Assembly: GCA_902475535.1 (NCBI GenBank)
Contig: CABRZR010000015.1
Coordinates: 1-51,156 of the forward strand
Reading direction: 5' to 3'
Length of the DNA: 51,156 nucleotides
Source of the DNA: QAMH01 sp900556425
GTDB lineage: Bacteria; Actinomycetota; Coriobacteriia; Coriobacteriales; QAMH01
The notes under the pieces were generated by a model. The model saw only the letters and a list, made by a program, of their open reading frames with translations. It was not told the origin of the DNA and ran no database searches. This document shows, in pieces, positions 49,811 to 51,156 of the stretch (the stretch's first letter is position 1; each line of letters begins with the position of its first letter). Made by a program: the position numbers and the translations under genes.

Positions 49811-50192
49811 GGGGGTGACTGGTTTCGACAGGATAGTTTGAGCGAAGGGCAGCAGGCCGTGGTCTCCTCGCCACGTTAAACAGGGGTAAAGCCAATTAAC
49901 TGGCAAAGTTGTTTCTTTCAAGGGTGCGCAGGCTCAGCCTGTCGCCCTGGCTGCCTAATTTAGGTTCAGCCCTCCCAACCAGCTGCTAAACCTCTGGCAT
50001 CTGCACGGGATCATTTAAAGGAGGTTGCTCCCGGGGACGTAGACGGTATGCCCCGGGCTAAGACCGAACCGACAGGAAGCCGTTTTCGCTTGTCGATGTG
50101 CCTGGCGGTTTCCTACTGAACATCGACTGAGCTTGGAGACACCTTTCGCAGGATTATCGTGGACCGGAGTTCGATTCTCCGCACCTCCACCA
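49811..50192 (+). ncRNA. ssrA: Transfer-messenger RNA
   Basis: The 5' end GGGGGTGACTGGTTTCGACA and 3' end GCACCTCCACCA pair over 7 bp as the tRNA-like acceptor stem, and the T-arm GGAGTTCGATTCTCC is intact. The mature 3' CCA is encoded. The tag reading frame runs from GGC at 49902 to TAA at 49958 and encodes GKVVSFKGAQAQPVALAA, an 18-residue tag with the protease-targeting end ALAA. The resume codon was placed by reading back from ALAA; the stretch before it (TTAACT) fits. smpB lies directly upstream. The 3' end is a common integration site for mobile elements, and AT-rich sequence follows. Confidence 0.95.
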
Positions 50193-50199
50193 GAGCACG

Positions 50200-50256
50200 A
50201 AGCTACGAACTTTTCAAGAAGAGTGTCAGTAGAGTTCTTCTTGAACGGTCTAGCTT
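50200..50256. repeat. Structured inverted repeat downstream of ssrA
   Basis: AAGCTA (50200-50205) pairs with TAGCTT (50251-50256) and TTCAAGAAG (50213-50221) with CTTCTTGAA (50237-50245), giving a two-stage stem. It could be an integrase or excisionase site or an RNA hairpin. Confidence 0.5.
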
Positions 50257-50299
50257 TCACCATAAAGCTATGAGATACCTGCACTCATAGCCTGTGATT

Positions 50300-50329
50300 A
50301 AGACTCGTCCCCGTGACGGGTCTTTTCTT
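50300..50329 (+). terminator. Terminator downstream of ssrA
   Basis: AAGACTCGTC (50300-50309) pairs with GACGGGTCTT (50315-50324) with one G-U pair and a 5-nt loop, followed by TTTTCTT. Confidence 0.75.
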
Positions 50330-50336
50330 ATGTAGA

Positions 50337-50609
50337 ATGTCAAAATTTCTAAAATATACTCTTGACAAGCATAAAGCGTTGTGCTTGACAAACTATGATA
50401 AATTTTGTAAGATACCTACTACAGGTTGGGTCACCAATGCGCCCATTAAGATATTCGATGTGCAAGCGGTTAAAGAGCTAATCCGCGTTAAGTACCACAA
50501 AAAAGCTCGATGCGTGAGATTGTTCTTTGGACATCAAGAGTTCGCATTACGTTGTTTGTGTGTGAGCGGTAAGATGCCGCTTTCGTTGGAACACCTCTCA
50601 ACAAGTTAA
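50337..50609 (+). CDS. Possible leader ORF before excisionase gene
   Basis: This open frame encodes 90 residues, Lys- and Cys-rich, with no family I recognise and no clear ribosome site. A promoter-like TTGACA-N17-TAAGAT (50385-50413) lies inside it, so only a shorter product (for example from a GTG near 50461) would come from that promoter. Its stop codon (50607-50609) falls in the loop of the hairpin that masks the next gene's ribosome site, which is the main reason to note it. Confidence 0.3.
   Translation: MSKFLKYTLDKHKALCLTNYDKFCKIPTTGWVTNAPIKIFDVQAVKELIRVKYHKKARCVRLFFGHQEFALRCLCVSGKMPLSLEHLSTS
50385..50413 (+). promoter_or_regulatory. Promoter for excisionase leader
   Basis: TTGACA (50385-50390) and TAAGAT (50408-50413) are 17 bp apart. 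A second TTGACA lies at 50362-50367 within a direct repeat of CTTGACAA. The leader to the excisionase start would be about 210 nt. Confidence 0.65.
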
Positions 50610-50625
50610 TCCTTGTTGGAGGTGT
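50591..50625 (+). promoter_or_regulatory. SD-masking hairpin / attenuator of excisionase gene
   Basis: ACACCTC (50591-50597) and CAACAAG (50599-50605) pair with CTTGTTG and GAGGTGT (50612-50625), a 14-bp stem with one bulged T and a 6-nt loop. The Shine-Dalgarno GGAGG (50618-50622) lies in the right arm. A run of five T follows, so it could also act as a terminator. Confidence 0.7.
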
Positions 50626-50631
50626 ATTTTT

Positions 50632-50850
50632 ATGTCCAATACTGAATTGCAACCGTTGGTAGTATCGGCTAAAGAAGCTGCGCATTTGATTGGGGTCACT
50701 ACTGCCCGTTTGTATGATTGGCGCGTTCAAGGTATCGGTCCAAAATTCATAAAAACTGGCCCAGGTTCTACGTGCAAAGTTCTGTATCCATATCAAGGTC
50801 TTCTTGATTGGATTGAAGAACGTTCTGTTGCCCAAGAGCAAGGCAAATAA
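50632..50850 (+). CDS. Excisionase-like helix-turn-helix protein
   Basis: The 72-residue protein is of the MerR-like/HTH_17 excisionase type: a winged helix with LVVSAKEAAHLIGVTTARLYDWRVQG (~9-34) followed by the wing GIGPKFIKTG. Proteins like this bend DNA and steer integrase towards excision, or act as small regulators. The ATG is served by GGAGG, which is paired in a strong hairpin, so translation is probably controlled. Low GC compared with the chromosome marks it as acquired. A possible integrase starts 246 bp downstream. Confidence 0.8.
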   Translation: MSNTELQPLVVSAKEAAHLIGVTTARLYDWRVQGIGPKFIKTGPGSTCKVLYPYQGLLDWIEERSVAQEQGK

Positions 50851-50915
50851 GTGGGTGATTTGGATGGTAAATCACGTACTGAAACTTGGGGACGAATTGC
50901 TCACAACGCCAAAAA

Positions 50916-51083
50916 TAGTTTTGGGGAAATATGTTTCTGTGCAAAATGCCTGTTCGCGGGCTACATTTTGCTCCGTCGTAGCCCGCAGAAATTATAGTTT
51001 TGGGGAGATTTTTGGGGCATTTTTGCAAAATTTGGGCAGTTTTGGGGAGTTGGTTTTTCATTTTTGGGGAGATTTGGGGAGAA
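50916..51083 (+). repeat. G-rich iteron-like direct repeats
   Basis: Versions of AGTTTTGGGGAGAT recur at about 50917, 50996, 51008, 51039, 51060 and 51073, giving six GGGG runs. They lie between the excisionase-like gene and the possible integrase start. They could be integrase or excisionase arm sites, replication iterons, or a G-quadruplex-forming leader; the sequence alone does not decide. Confidence 0.6.
50956..50986 (+). terminator. Hairpin after excisionase-like gene
   Basis: GCGGGCTAC (50956-50964) and GTAGCCCGC (50978-50986) form a perfect 9-bp stem with a 13-nt loop. It lacks a proper T-tract, so termination is only possible. Confidence 0.5.
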
Positions 51084-51096
51084 TATTTACCCAAAA

Positions 51097-51156
51097 ATGG
51101 GCGAACAAATCAAGAAGAATATTCAACAAAAAAGAAACCGCCCGCAGCGTTTGGGA
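51097..51156 (+). CDS. Partial CDS, possible integrase N-terminus
   Basis: An ATG at 51097 opens a frame running off the window: MGEQIKKNIQQKRNRPQRLG, 20 residues, basic. Tyrosine integrases of Gram-positive elements often begin this way, and the position after an excisionase-like gene fits. Another frame from ATG 50864 also stays open to the end but has an unnatural Phe/Gly-rich composition from the repeats. The integrase call is a guess from context. Confidence 0.35.
   Translation, partial: MGEQIKKNIQQKRNRPQRLG

Larger units (their letters stand above)
50193..51156 (+). mobile_element. Left part of a putative integrative element at ssrA
   Basis: Directly after the tmRNA CCA the base composition shifts to AT-rich. 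The segment carries an excisionase-like gene, G-rich direct repeats and the first codons of a possible integrase; it continues past the window. Elements commonly use the ssrA 3' end as att site, so the attL core would lie within ~50161-50192. The attR copy is not in the window. Confidence 0.65.

Noticed and set aside
50864..51156. An open frame from ATG 50864 to the window end
   Set aside because: It is rich in Phe and Gly because it translates the G-rich repeats; no ribosome site or family match. The frame at 51097 is preferred as a gene start.

Overview
The window looks like chromosome of a high-GC, anaerobic actinobacterium of the class Coriobacteriia, most likely Eggerthellaceae or a relative. 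This is inference. It rests on the rapZ-yvcK-whiA cluster, MurT/GatD lipid II amidation genes, a Tat-exported membrane [NiFe] hydrogenase, a LuxR regulator with an N-terminal multi-helix membrane domain, and a tmRNA tag ending VALAA. The last ~950 bases are visibly AT-richer and read as the start of an integrated element next to ssrA.

Layout. 1-5.3 kb: a LysR regulator divergent from an MFS transporter, then two unknown genes. 5.3-5.9 kb: a MntA/HepT-type toxin-antitoxin pair. 6.1-12.1 kb: a membrane LuxR regulator divergent from an MFS transporter, a YtcJ-like amidohydrolase and a second, paralogous MFS transporter. 12.3-14.3 kb: uracil phosphoribosyltransferase, a small zinc peptidase and carbamate kinase. 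14.5-21.2 kb: an XRE-type membrane regulator coupled to a DUF4097 envelope protein, then two secreted BspA-like (DUF285) proteins on the other strand, the larger with about 27 repeats. 21.3-27.3 kb: a Bcr/CflA-type transporter, galE and an asymmetric heterodimeric ABC exporter.

27.3-43.7 kb is mostly housekeeping: a HAD phosphatase, a MutY-like glycosylase lacking usual hallmarks, pheA, a WecA/TagO-type transferase, uvrC, rapZ-yvcK-whiA, proA-nadD-yqeK-rsfS, murT-gatD, a DUF4013 membrane protein and rplM-rpsI. 43.9-49.0 kb (minus strand) carries a hydrogenase operon (small subunit, large subunit, cytochrome b), then a kinase of the shikimate kinase family and a hydrogenase maturation protease. 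49.2-50.2 kb holds smpB and ssrA. After ssrA come a leader with an SD-masking hairpin, an excisionase-like gene, a cluster of G-rich direct repeats and the first 20 codons of a possible integrase.

The most unusual signals lie outside ordinary genes. They are a perfect 40-bp inverted repeat that supplies the 3' end of nadD; a dispersed palindromic repeat family at four loci; a nested inverted repeat beside the hydrogenase operon; an excisionase whose ribosome binding site sits in a hairpin crossed by an upstream reading frame; and two genes whose start codon lies exactly 7 nt after a -10 box, suggesting leaderless mRNAs. No CRISPR array, rRNA or tRNA was seen. All functions are read from sequence features and memory of families; no database search was run.
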